Below are positions 53,683 through 64,000 of a stretch of DNA of 64,000 nucleotides, piece by piece (position 1 is the first letter of the stretch; every line of letters starts with the position of its first letter). The translations under genes were made by a program, and so were the position numbers. Below the pieces are notes generated by a model. It saw only the letters and a program-made list of their open reading frames with translations. It had not been told where the DNA came from and did not search any database. The stretch spans positions 186,001-250,000 of the forward strand of contig OZ345381.1 in the NCBI GenBank assembly GCA_977006965.1, in the 5' to 3' direction. Origin of the DNA: Phymatolithon calcareum (lineage: Eukaryota; Rhodophyta; Florideophyceae; Hapalidiales).

Positions 53683-55931
53683 CGAATAGCAGTGATTGTG
53701 AGGCGGGGATGGGCAAGCGTAATCTTGCTTGGGTTCACCGCGGTGAGTTGAAATAACCAGATGCACCAAAAATTGGCGCGCTGCGCGGGGGCCAGTTCGC
53801 CGGCGACGGCTGTGATTACAATCAGATTGGGGGCGATCAGGAAAAAGCTGAAAAAACAGATGTTTTCGCTCTTTCCGCACAGGACCATGCTGGATGCGCG
53901 GGAAATGGCGGGATGCACTATGTGTATGAGTTTTTTCATCCAATCGGAATGCACCACGATTCAGGCCGACGAGCGGTTTTGAATTGTCATAGACAGCATT
54001 ACAGATGGGAAGAATTCCTGCTGACAGTTGGCATATCAAATGCATGGCGTAATGTGCACTCTGGAATCAGATGTTAAATGATGTCAATTCATAACTGTCA
54101 CCAGATCGTCCCTTCAACGTACAGAAGTTCCGAATTTTATCCGCCTTTTTTAGTTTTTTCATACGCATCCCTCCTGCGCGAGCGCGCGGAACAGGATTGC
54201 GTCATTCTGGATCCGATGGACAAAGGTGGACGCCCCTCTCCAGTGCAGCACGAGGCAAAGATTTCTTGACACCGCAGGAACTGCGCACCATGCGCTATAC
54301 TGTAGCGCATACTGTACTGTACAGCATCATCCGTCCTACGATACGGTAGAGTACAATACTGCAAACGCAATCGATCGCTGGTCCCCTGGTCTCCAGTTGG
54401 GACTTGGGCGCTAAATGTCCTAGAATTGTAATCCGTCTTCAGCTATGAAGCCTCTGCGTACTTGGCAGATTGGTGCCCTCTCGCAAGCGAAGACACTTGA
54501 TTCATCCGCTTCGAAATATATCTGTTTATTCATGTGGGAATTAACCCCTCATCGCAGCCCTTGACAAGCGGTAAAGTATAGCGCCGCGAGGCTATAATGG
54601 CATATATGCCATTGAGGTGCTTTCGAAATCCTTCAAATACGATGCGGTCGTAAGTCGCCTTGAATGCAACATTCGCTTCCCCTGGTGTCACGAATCTTGG
54701 CTCGGAGCCGTAATCTTGGCTCATTTTGCCGTACGCGGTTGGAGATGGTGTGTTACAGGCAGGTTAGCCCACTGCATCGCTTCTTCTGGTTAACGGTCAT
54801 CCTCTCTTTCGAAATCGCATTGCGTGTGACGGCACAGTAAGAATTTTGTTTCATAGTTTTCAAATGCTCCCTTGTCCCATATACTGTATGTGAGCATCAA
54901 ATTTTCATTTGTGACTGTTACAGTGAGATGTACAAGGCGGTCAGGCTTCGCACATACAGTATCTACTGTACTGCACTGTAACCGGTACCTTCGCCGCTCC
55001 CTGATAAACTAATTCGCTCCGGATAATCTGTGTGGTGCCAGGGCATACACTCAGTGCACTCTCCACATCCGGTTCATGAAAACACCGACTAAGTCCTGCA
55101 TTTCAATCTACAATCCATCGGAATGAATTCAAGTCTGAACACTCTTGTTGCAACGATTGGTCCCTGTGAAATGACTTGTCCTTGGACAGCCGTCTGACGT
55201 GTCGAGCGGACCTGAGCGTTTTCGGAGAGAAAAAAGGCAATCAGAACTAAGGTACGATCCCGAGGACATATTATCCAGAGAGGTCACGAGAGAGAAGCTT
55301 AACCCAGGGACGAAATCCACTCTTGGACTCTATGAGACTAGGTAGTGCTGTGACAGGCAAAAGTAAGGCGCAGAACGATGGAGGAAAGCAATACGAGCCA
55401 CAAGTATGACGCAAATATCTTCAAAGTACTCAAGTCGACTTTCAATCCTGGCAAGGCATCTGACTGAAACCCTGGCATGGGTATTGCATAAAGCGCGTTG
55501 AGGTGAGAGAAACTATTCAGGGTACACTCCACTACGGTAGTTCCTTTTTTACTGGATGTTTGTATGCCTGCTCGCTGTACTGGAATCGTCAACCGCCGTG
55601 AGCCACAGGCAGCATCATTCCGATGGGAGTATGATACCCAATTTTTTACGAAGTGTTTGAATCGGGAATTCCCAATCTTTACCCACCCTGACAACCAACC
55701 CCTACGAACCTTTCCATTGATGGCCTCTTGTTTCCGCAGACTCGCTACGTGTGCTAGTTTGCAGATTGACGCACGCATATTCCAGAGAAATCCTCTTTTC
55801 TTGCCACGAACAGTGCTTCCTCTTATCCACTTCTATGGCTACCATTTTTGCGCAGCTTACGCTCACAGGAGGGCACATCTCCAAAGGCTTCGGTTCCGAA
55901 CACTCGAAGACTCATCAACGGACGACGCACA
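53683..55931. other. Intergenic region, with one possible small gene
   Basis: Contains GTACAGTAC-type motifs at 54300-54325 and 54955-54985. Apart from the small frame at 54530-54724 (separate entry), no coding sequence recognised. Confidence 0.4.
54530..54724 (-). CDS. Possible 64-residue protein, unknown
   Basis: ATG 54724. MSQDYGSEPRFVTPGEANVA then FKATYDRIVFEGFRKHLNG and YAIIASRRYTLPLVKGCDE. The composition is balanced and protein-like, unlike the shadow frames around it. It could also be one exon of a longer gene. No family recognised. Confidence 0.35.
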   Translation of the reverse strand: MSQDYGSEPRFVTPGEANVAFKATYDRIVFEGFRKHLNGIYAIIASRRYTLPLVKGCDEGLIPT

Positions 55932-57105
55932 ATGAGTACAGGCACGAAAATTGGCGAATCGGCCCCTCTCCTTGAGACCACACCGTTGCTGGGCAACAAA
56001 TCCAATCCACCGCAACCCGATCATGAAGCACTTGATGTTGAAGAGCACGCGCCAGACTCTGCGCCGGAATTTGAATCGTACGGATATTTGCTATTGCTGT
56101 TGTCAGGATGCGGATTCACAGTCATGGGACTATTCGTTCGGATCGCTACAGGCTACCACGGGTTTCCCGTGAGCAGCGTCCTGTTCATCCGAGGAATGAT
56201 GCAGTCCGTTGCGGCGCTTGCTATCATCGTCTTTTTCATGGACATCAAGAAAACATTCACTATGTCCCGGAATACCTTTTTCCTGCTCTGCATACGTGGC
56301 CTTTTCGGCGGTACTGCCATGTCGTTGCTATTTTTCTCGCTCAGTCTTCTTCCACTTGGAATTCATGCGAGCCTATTCTTTCTCAGTACGTTTCTTCATC
56401 ACCTATTTGCTGTTTTGCAACTCAGGGCCAGTTCGACTCATCCTTTTCATATTCTCGCTCGGTCTCCATTCCTGTACTGCGATTTTCAACCCGTCCTACG
56501 AACTCGTTCCCTCGCTTGTCTCAGACCCAATATTTACGCTGATTCTCTCAAGTTTAATTTTGGGGGAGTCCTTCGGAGGTCTTGAAATTTTCGCTGCTTT
56601 TTTGAGCTTTACCGGAGTCGTTCTTGTTTCGAATCCAACCCTGCAACTGAATTTCTCTCATGGTCATTCCTCAACCTATGTTCTTGGCTGTGCCACTGTC
56701 TTGCTCGCGGCCGTCGTCGTCGCCTTTGGCTATATTGCATTGAGAACTATCAGCTCCCGAGTTAACTTCATGGTTTCTGTGCTCTCTCTTGGCAGCTTTG
56801 TCACATTTTATGGGGTCGCTATGGGAGGGTCCTCTATTCAAGTGATGAAAGACCATCCGTACAGCACCAAGCTCGTGCTTCTTGGGTGTGCTTTTGGGTT
56901 CGCAGGGACTGTTGCTTTAAATAAGGCTTTCAAATACTGCAGGGCAGGCACAGGAACTTTAATGAGAAACATCGATGTACCCATCGCTTACTTCTTCGGG
57001 CTTGTCTTTCTGAATGAAGTTCCGCATGTTGTGAGCCTAATCGGGGCCATCCTCGTTGTCACTGGGACTGTCCTTGTTGGCGCTAAAAAGATGCTTACGA
57101 AGTAG
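55932..57105 (+). CDS. DMT-superfamily (EamA/SLC35G-like) transporter
   Basis: Two exons, 55932-56385 and 56525-57105, with a 139-nt intron (GTACGT to TCTCAG); 344 residues. Splicing restores LLPLGIHASLFFL-NPIFTLILSSLILGE, the conserved end of the first EamA repeat. A nearer AG at 56425 would give a 40-nt intron and insert an odd stretch, so it is rejected. A soluble acidic N-terminus with dileucines (ESAPLLETTPLLG) suggests vacuolar or endosomal sorting. Ten helices follow; the second repeat ends NIDVPIAYFFGLVFLNEVPH. SLC35G-type members are orphan or nucleotide/drug carriers; substrate unknown. Confidence 0.83.
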
Positions 57106-57753
57106 GACCAGAGAGATTAGCAGGTGTATCATGAGTACGCGAAAATAATGTTCCACTACTTCTCCAGTCTTGCTTCAGTGTGTGTTCTATCCAAATTGCT
57201 CCCTCTTGAATTTATTCGACTTCTTAGGTAACCAGTGGGACCAATTTTGGGCTCGAAACATCAGGTTGTTCGACAATCAACTGCGAGCAGCAGGTTAACC
57301 CTCTCGCACTACACATCCGTTATGGGACAAATCTGGACCGAATTGGACATCCTACTTTTTTGAATATATTCTCACCTCGTATGCATGTCCGTGAAGAAGG
57401 CGAGAAATGCTCCACGAAGTATTGCGATGTGCGGCGACTCACAATAAAATTATTTTACTGTTTCGCGATAAACCTCAATTCGCGCAGTACGACCATTTGG
57501 AGAAAGTGAACAGTACGGTCCGGCCCGATGGGCTCCCGCTTGGTTTCGCATGCCCAGTCATTGTAAACTCATGTCAGCTTCTGAAATACTTACACCTATC
57601 ACTACAGAAGATTGTGAAATTAGTGTCTCGTGTCAGCCGAATCATTTTCCGTGTTATGACGTAGGTAACTGGTGGGTGCGGGAAAAACCGTAAACTGTAA
57701 TGTCTTCTATTTATAGGGAAGGGTTTGAACAACGAACGAACTTTTTGCTAGCA
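57106..57753. other. Intergenic region
   Basis: No gene recognised; a short frame at 57407-57664 lacks family resemblance. Confidence 0.35.
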
Positions 57754-58362
57754 TCACTCGCAGCTCACACCGAAAGTAGGCTCCCCTATTTCAATAGAAA
57801 TCTGCGTAAAAACAGCTGCTGCATGGAAGCAGCGTGAGTGCAGGGAAATATCATGCCTAAATCGGAGTCCTACGGCGCCAAATTGCTTGATCCTGCGGTT
57901 CATAGTTTCATGCCTTGCTCGCGCAATTCCATGAAACTTGTCTGACATTCTTCCTGTGGAAGACACTTTCTCACAGCTGCTATCACCATATTCTCCATCG
58001 CCAATAGCCTTCTTACCGTCCGCCAAAGCACTCTTCATGGCCAACCTAAAGTTTTTGACATCACTTTAGGCTCCACAGGGAAAGGGACCATATACCCAGA
58101 CAATATGCCCTGTTGCGATGCAGAGTCCTATTTCATATCGCAGACCTGGGCCATGAAACTTATGCGAATACCATTTGCTACTAAACGGCGTTGGTTCGAA
58201 TATTCGATAATCGGTGCCGTCGACCGATACTTTAAAATGGTAGTCATTCTTGCCATTAAACCTATTTTCCCATTTTATCTCCAAAAGAAAATAATTAGAA
58301 TAAATAAAAAATATTAACAAAAATAGAAAACTTACAACAGAAATGCGAGAAATTAAGGACAC
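57754..58362 (-). pseudogene. DDE transposase fragment (DDE_Tnp_4 / Harbinger-like), one in-frame stop
   Basis: Minus strand reads HFKVSVDGTDYRIFEPTPF (first Asp), SSKWYSHKFHGPGLRYEIGL, TGHIVWVYGPFPCGA. A single TAA at 58068-58066 follows. In the same frame come SDVKNFRLAMKSALADGKK, AIGDGEYGD (second Asp), ARARHETMNRRIKQFGAVGL (catalytic Glu) and RHDISLHSRCFHAAAVFTQI. These are the ordered DDE motifs of plant and algal Harbinger-type transposases. The N-terminal helix-turn-helix part is missing or unrecognisable. The ends of its element were not found; the TIRs of the 50.8-kb MITE do not flank it. Confidence 0.85.
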
Positions 58363-60562
58363 AAATGTCCAAGCCCATTTACGAAATATTTTTTCGTCCG
58401 CACCAGAAATAATTCTGTTATTATGCTCACTGGCGTAGACTTTTAAAAAAGAAGCGCCCAGAGAAGGTGCTTAGGATTGGACTTGGGCGGCATTGCGGGA
58501 AGAAGCATATTCCAGACCTTAGCACATATAAGAGGCGAAACCCCAAAAGAGTGATCGGAAACGGCGCTAGTTTACGTAGACGCTCAGGCCTGGAGCGCTG
58601 CGCAGCATAGAATGAGCAATAGACTAGAATTGAGATGCACTTAAGGACAGGAAAGTCCGATTGGAAGCCATGATGTGTTCTTCCTTGTCTCCTCTGTTTT
58701 GTAGCACGAAAAAGAATGCCGATCTTATATTGTCCTCCGCCGGCGGGCGGCGCCTTTCCAGTCTACGTATTAGCTCGTGTTATCAATCTCTACTGCAATG
58801 CCTGTGCGTACAGTGAGATACTAACCTCAGTGTACGCACAGTCCATGCTGATTACGTTGCACGTCAGAAACCAGAGAATAGGGAATAGGTGATCTCTGAC
58901 GATCTACGTAGATACATATACAGCTATGAGTGTTCTAATTGGCACTGAGTTTCGTTTTCTTCTCCTCTTTTTGCGAGGAACAGTACATGAAAATATCGAT
59001 CTGTGAGCACTGATAGATAGTAATCATAAAAATACAGCAGTTTATTAATAGAGCTGCACAAACGAAGTAGCATTTTTGCTTGAATTCGGAACTTGCACGA
59101 AACATCAGGTATCTATTTTTAACAAAATCAAGGTAGTGTATCATAGGGTACAGGGGGGTCAATTTCTTACAGTTTGAACAGCACTGGCGGACAACAATGA
59201 ACTGCGTGTAATCCGTTATAATTATACTAAGGGTACCTTACATTTCTTGAACCTATACCCTCCTTAGAATGACATAATGCTAACTCAATGCTGTACTGCC
59301 CCATGAACAGTATGTGTCCCCTTTACGAAGGCACGCGGCAATATCGCTCTTTAAAAGTCGTAATGGCCTAAAATCCGGCAAGCTGTTCAACAGCTCTATT
59401 AAATGGATTTCAACAAGAAAAAGTTTCGGGTCGTACATTTTTAGATAAACTTTGAATGGCGACAGTTTGAGAGTGAGGAGGGATGAAGCTTCGTGGACCG
59501 GCCAAGTGCGAAGTGTTCCTTATGCTGCACATATGGCCCATAAGTAAAAGCAGAAAATCAGGGAAAAAATTAGCGAAAAATAGCTCCGAAGGAACGAAAC
59601 TTTTGGCGAAAGTGCGAAATTTCGCATTTTTACCGACAAGTTTCGGATAGTTTGATAATGGTTTTTTCAATTTTTTTGAGTAGAGTAATGAGAAGGACTT
59701 TAAGATTTAACTTTTGCTATAGGATTCCCCTGAAACTTTTTACATATCTTTCTATTGCCTTCTAAAGGCATACAATAATTCGTTTAGAGTCTTTAGCCAA
59801 CTTCTTTGTATGCGAAAGTTTCACGAAAGTTTCGCATGCTACCTGAGGGTCACGGAGCATATGGAGCGTAATTGTTGGGATAAGAACAAATCTGCATCAA
59901 TATCAATTTACACTCTTTTGGTTTATTAGCGCCCTCAAATGAGCTGTGTAAGTAAATTCCACTATGAACGTCTGATTGAGAAATAAGTTGTCACGAAGGA
60001 GGATAAACTCTATCATACTGGACAAACTACCCTTCACAACTCTTCATGTCTGTCGTACTGTACTCGTTTGTGCGTGTTCCCTAGCCTAGAAAGATACAGT
60101 TTTGGCTGCAGAGATCTTACTGCTGGTACTCTGAGCTTTCTGCAGCCGATAGTGAATGTTAAATTTTCTTCACATTAGCTAGCCCTAATAAAATCGGTCT
60201 CGTTTTCTATTTCTGCATTATCTATCCCTTAGAGTTCGGAAGGGTTACTTTTAATTACTTTTAGAAGGCCAAAACTCCAGAAACCAAAAGGTATAGCACA
60301 TGATTTCTTCGCATGCTAGATGATTGATAAAGGACATGCCAGCAGCTTGCATGTGAGTATTCCAGTATCAGGGAATAAGTTATTACGTGGCACATTTTAT
60401 CACTTTTCTAAATGTAATGCCCAACATCCCGATTAATTTTTTCCCTCAAGGTATTATAAAACTCTCTGAACGATGAGCCGAGTGTTCGGCCGGCCATACC
60501 TTGCGCCTACAACCATACCACGGCTAACCCTGTATTACTCGCCAAACCCACTGAAGACAAAA
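58363..60562. other. 2.2-kb A/T-rich stretch, no gene
   Basis: A 10-bp-arm hairpin CTGTGCGTAC/GTACGCACAG lies at about 58804-58843. CGAAAGTTTCGC and GAAATTTCGC repeats appear at 59600-59640 and 59810-59835. Nothing else recognised. Confidence 0.4.
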
Positions 60563-61476
60563 ATGGCGAGAAAAACATCCAAAAAACTAACTCAAAAGTC
60601 GGAAGCTGTTCAGCTTCTTCGAATGAAGTTCAAAGTTGGATATGTTACGCCAGACATGGACCCAAAACCCGTTTGAGAATCTGAAGAAATTTTTAAGGAA
60701 CACAAACTTTCGAATTTCTGAACTTGATACAACAACATCAAAAAAGAGTATGCCTAAGGTATGTTTATGCGATTTTGTCATACTTGTATTTTCTAATTGC
60801 TTTTTCAATTTTCTACCATTTATTTTTTGCATACAGCTGCAGCAGCTGAGAGCGAGGATGAGGGTTTAAATCGTCGAATTGCAGGAGGATCCCTTCCAAA
60901 AAGCGTCGCGCCTCCAGTGCTGCAGTGGTTGACGATATCGACGATACCGATGATGATGACTTTGATCCTCCCGGTTCTGGCTCTGAGCTGACCATCCATG
61001 ACAAGTTTTTCAAACCCCTATACTTGGTCTCTACGTGGAAGGGGCCCTGAACAATGACCAAATGTATTACAGCTGCTGTGCTGCTGCCTTCTGCCGTGGA
61101 CTCTGAGGGCTTTTCGATATTCATCTCCCCTGGTGGAATGTCATTGGAGCTTACTGTGGACTGGCCAGCTCCAGTGGTGGATTTTGAGGTGATGCACCGT
61201 AAATGGCTTCGGGCTGATGCACCGGGTGATTTTCAAGTTTTCCATCCCAAGTACACGGGCTTTGAAGATGTACTTAAGAGAGTTCGAGACCTCATGTCCG
61301 ATCAGTTAGTGTCAGTTGCTCGTATTCCTTTACCTTTCGCATTCCAGACTCACATCGACAAGAAGCACAACCTGGTATGGGGCGAATCCTCTGCTAAAAT
61401 GGTGAATGTAGAGATGAAGGCATTCGTTGAGCAGTATGCTGTAGTTAACGATCAAGCAGAATTTGATGTGCTTTAA
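60563..61476 (+). pseudogene. Broken two-exon gene of an unrecognised family
   Basis: ATG 60563 opens MARKTSKKLTQKSEAVQLLR and MKFKVGYVTPDMDPKPV, then a TGA (60676-60674 region) followed in frame by ESEEIFKEHKLSNF. A GTATGT donor at about 60760 and TTTGCATACAG acceptor at 60837 suggest an intron. After the acceptor come AAAESEDEGLNRR, a one-base frame change, then SKKRRASSAAVVDDIDDTDD, GSGSELTIHDKFFKPLYLVS, a TGA at 61048, and a clean 140-residue end (FEVMHRKWLRADAPGDFQVF, ARIPLPFAFQTHIDKKHN). A nuclear signal and acidic linker join an N-terminal short helical domain to a C-terminal alpha/beta-looking domain. I do not know the family; mobile-element cargo is possible. Confidence 0.55.
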
Positions 61477-63007
61477 GATCTGATTGAAATCAAAATCGAA
61501 TCTGAAACAATAAAGTAGAATTCATGTTTTATTCTTCTTTCGATAATTACCGCACCTCTCTGGGCCAAAGGGATTGACCTCCTGATCAAGAAGGACATGT
61601 GTGAAGGGGCAATTGGGGTGGTATGGAGGATATCATCACATTTAGTTTAGTACAAGGGGTATAAGGGGCTTCTCGTACTCGGCTGGGCTTGAATATTATG
61701 AATATTTGACTAAAGTTTCAAAAATTCTTGACTGCTACGTTGCACATGCTGCGTTGTTCAATACACCATAACTCCGTGAGCGATATCAACTGTCATTATT
61801 TATTGATATCTCAGGAGTGCAAAATGAAGATGTTATTTGTTGCAATTGCACTAAAATAAACCAAAGAGCAGTCATACTGTATATGTACAGTATTACGTCA
61901 CCAAGCAAAATATCCCCAATTGGTATAAAAGCCAATTATTCTGCAAGACGGCTAGAATCAAAACCGTCCAACTCTCCTGGTCGCCTCACCCAACCGTGTC
62001 CAAATCCCATTCTCCTTTACCAATTTTTGTCCAATGAAACCATGCAAATTGCCAAGGAGAAATCGGTTCAGATCAGGCTCAGACTGAAACAGATTCGGTC
62101 CGGATCCGATTCAGGCCAGATCAGAGCAGGTAGAGGACTTTTTTCGGACCGATAAGTGGACCGGATCGGCAACACTTTTGTATCGGACTGCAAGTAGAAT
62201 AGAAATGGCCCTGCATGGACTGGATTCGGACAGGCCAAGAGGAACATTTTCCGACTCTGGACAGGCGTGGATCCGAAATTGATTCATTTTTCGGATTCGG
62301 ACCATCGTCGATCCGTCCGGTCCTAGCCATAACTTACACTAGAGGCTATAATTCCTTAAATATCCAAACGGTCAGCCCTCGGAGTCCAGATGCTAGCCCG
62401 TTGACGTTCCGCCCTTCTTCTCTTATTGATGGCTTGATTAACGTATTGTTGTATGGCGGAGTTGATATTTGTCACTAAAATGTGGACAATTGCCTCCTCC
62501 GAAACGCTACAGATCTCTAATTTCTCTATCGATAGCTCATCAATAAGCACATGGGCATCCGAGATAAATACTGCCGCACTTCACGTGGCGAACGCAAAGA
62601 ACCCAGGTTTCTCCTTGGCATGGTCGAAGAACAGTTTATATTTTTCAGCTTTTATCTTGTACAGGTTGCGAAGGATTTCCGAAGAGGACTGCGTTGTTTT
62701 CGCCAGGTTTCAAAGAGCGTATATGCAGGCGAATGTGACTTCGCTAGCTACCGGTTTATTGAAATCCCATCCGTCACAGAGCGAATTTCGACATACTGGT
62801 CTGGGCGAAGCTTTTCTCTCCCAAGAGGCGCGCCAGATGTCATTGGAACTGCATTTTCAGAAGCTATGATACAACTTTCGAAACTAGAATAAAACGGTTT
62901 GCTCGCCACGAGTACTAGTGTCTAGTTTACTGAAATTTTTCCTCAATTGAGGGGCACTTTTCCCTCAATTGAGGTAACGAAAATCATTTAATTTTTGCGC
63001 ATGAAAG
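61477..63007. other. Unassigned region before the piggyBac remnant
   Basis: 62060-62320 has many GGATCCGA/TCGGACCG-type short inverted units. 62943-62976 has two copies of the palindrome CCTCAATTGAGG 21 bp apart, just beyond the transposase stop, a likely piggyBac end region. Frames at 62453-62892 resemble no family. Confidence 0.4.
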
Positions 63008-64000
63008 CTACTCACTATCGGGCACATCAAAAGCGTCAAGCTCATGGATGTCTTCCACATGCTTCGCGAAGCAATTCCTGCCAGTAGACGTGCCGCAAAT
63101 GAATATTGCGGCACCTTCTAGCCTGTTACATGATGAGCACACCAGCGTTGTCTTCTTGACTTTGCAGACCCTGCAGTTCTTTTGCGAAGCAAAATTAGTC
63201 ATCATGCCATCCGCAGTCTTCCTTTTCTTTCTCGTGGGGGTTAAGTGGGTTCCAACACCGCTCCCGGAGACAAAAATACGTTCAGGAGTGGTTGAGCGGC
63301 GACGAGTATGACGCGAATCGAACGAGTTATCGATGAGTTGCTCGGCCAGCACTTCATAATACCTTCGTTGCGTCATGTGATCCTGATACTCTGCATGCGC
63401 ATCGGAGAATAAAAGCCAGCTGTCAACCACACAAATCGCCTGGTAGTCTGCCATAGATCTGTCTTAGCGCTGAACTCAAATCTTGTCATGAGGACGAGGA
63501 TTCCGAAAAACTTAATCAGCTCTGTGACCGTAGTCTCTTTTCGCGCGATTCATTTCAGCTTCGCGGACGTCCATGCTGCTATTTTTCGAAGGTGACCTTG
63601 CGGAAACATGGTCATAAAGCAATCATAGGGCGTGTGATGCCCAATACCACCATTTTCCGATATAAAATCTCCATGTGGAGTGCGAACTGTCCAGAACTGA
63701 CGTGGAATTCGTCCTCCAATCGGGCATAGAACTTGTCGCTCGTACCATGGCACCCCATGAGCAATATCGTTGGGTTCTCGGTCGGATGTGATGACATCTA
63801 CTTCCTCTTGCGACACCTGGTCCCAAGAGCCTTGCATGGCGTAGGCGAGAGTGCCTGATATAGGGCGTCCATAGCTTCTGAGGGTTGTATCGAAGCTTGT
63901 GTGCCGTTTTGGAGAGCTTGTGGTTGCGACTGGGGACAATAAACTGGCATTTGGCGAAGAAGACGGACGACCACGAGTACTGTAAGCCGGATTTTGTGGT
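63008..64000 (-). pseudogene. piggyBac-type transposase, catalytic core deleted (runs off right edge)
   Basis: Three minus-strand pieces. From the edge to 63550: TRGRPSSSP, an AT-hook-like motif, then GGIGHHTPYDCFMTMFPQGH and AAWTSAKLK, which opens the DDE_Tnp_1_7 domain. Frame-shifted at about 63540-63465: TTVTELIKFFGILVLMTRFE, also typical. At 63454-63008: VVDSWLLFSDAHAEYQDHM, YYEVLAEQLIDNSF, then a cysteine-rich end NCRVCKVKKTTLVCSSCNR, GRNCFAKHVEDIH. That is the last helix, LI motif and C-terminal zinc-binding domain of piggyBac proteins. The two conserved parts abut near 63455, so the roughly 250-residue core with the catalytic Asp residues is missing. This is an internally deleted copy. 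Confidence 0.8.

Noticed and set aside
56386-56425. 40-nt intron in the DMT transporter
   Set aside because: It would insert a non-family stretch. The AG at 56524 gives a normal-length intron and a canonical EamA repeat.
62060-62330. Possible hAT or other MITE with GGATCCGA units
   Set aside because: Many short inverted units, but no matching ends or target duplication could be found.

Overview
This window is nuclear DNA from a eukaryotic alga, most likely a red alga. It has no operons or ribosome-binding sites. Genes are short and intron-poor, with GT-AG introns of about 95-170 nt. Two proteins point to a plastid: a plant-type cystathionine gamma-synthase with a transit-like N-terminus, and a ferredoxin-like protein with a transit peptide. 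The red-algal assignment is inference from gene style and content; no organelle or rRNA marker is present.

Left part (1-13 kb), mostly single-copy housekeeping genes: the 5' part of a transportin-1-like karyopherin (off the left edge), a small membrane protein, a small basic protein with a possible PKD/Ig-like fold, a WDR26/GID7-like LisH-CTLH-WD40 protein, a double-PWWP protein, cystathionine gamma-synthase and the tRNA m1A58 methyltransferase subunit TRM61.

13.8-19.6 kb is a decayed second copy of the WDR26-PWWP block at 6.2-9.7 kb. It has been invaded by three non-LTR retrotransposon fragments, yet its WD40 part is nearly identical to the first copy. 19.8-22.6 kb is repeat territory: a complete hAT MITE with 8-bp target duplication and several LINE 3' fragments.

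23-30 kb holds an HD-domain nucleotidase (HDDC2 type) divergent from a CCDC25-like NFACT-R protein, a Tousled-like kinase and TIM23.

30.2-37.6 kb is the most notable region. A Rab2-type GTPase gene is cut inside its second exon by about 6.7 kb of foreign DNA. That DNA carries a Fanzor gene (eukaryotic TnpB homologue, OMEGA-type RNA-guided nuclease family) on the minus strand, ending next to the Rab2 exon. The Fanzor is damaged by a frameshift, a perfect 72-bp inverted duplication and one in-frame TAG. The Rab2 copy is a pseudogene, with the switch I segment lost and a CT frameshift near the prenylation tail.

38-57 kb: a NIPA-like transporter, a foldback element, a 29-bp minisatellite, LINE remnants, a SWIM-RING protein with a histone-like basic tail, a ferredoxin/DnaJ-zinc-finger fusion, a complete Harbinger MITE (TAA target duplication), a complete pogo/mariner MITE (TA target duplication), a four-finger C2H2 protein and a DMT-family transporter.

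57.7-64 kb is mostly dead transposon material: a DDE transposase with one stop, a broken two-exon gene of an unrecognised family, and a piggyBac transposase lacking its catalytic core that runs off the right edge. The window thus alternates gene islands with repeat islands. Many transposon-type genes are only one to three lesions from intact.
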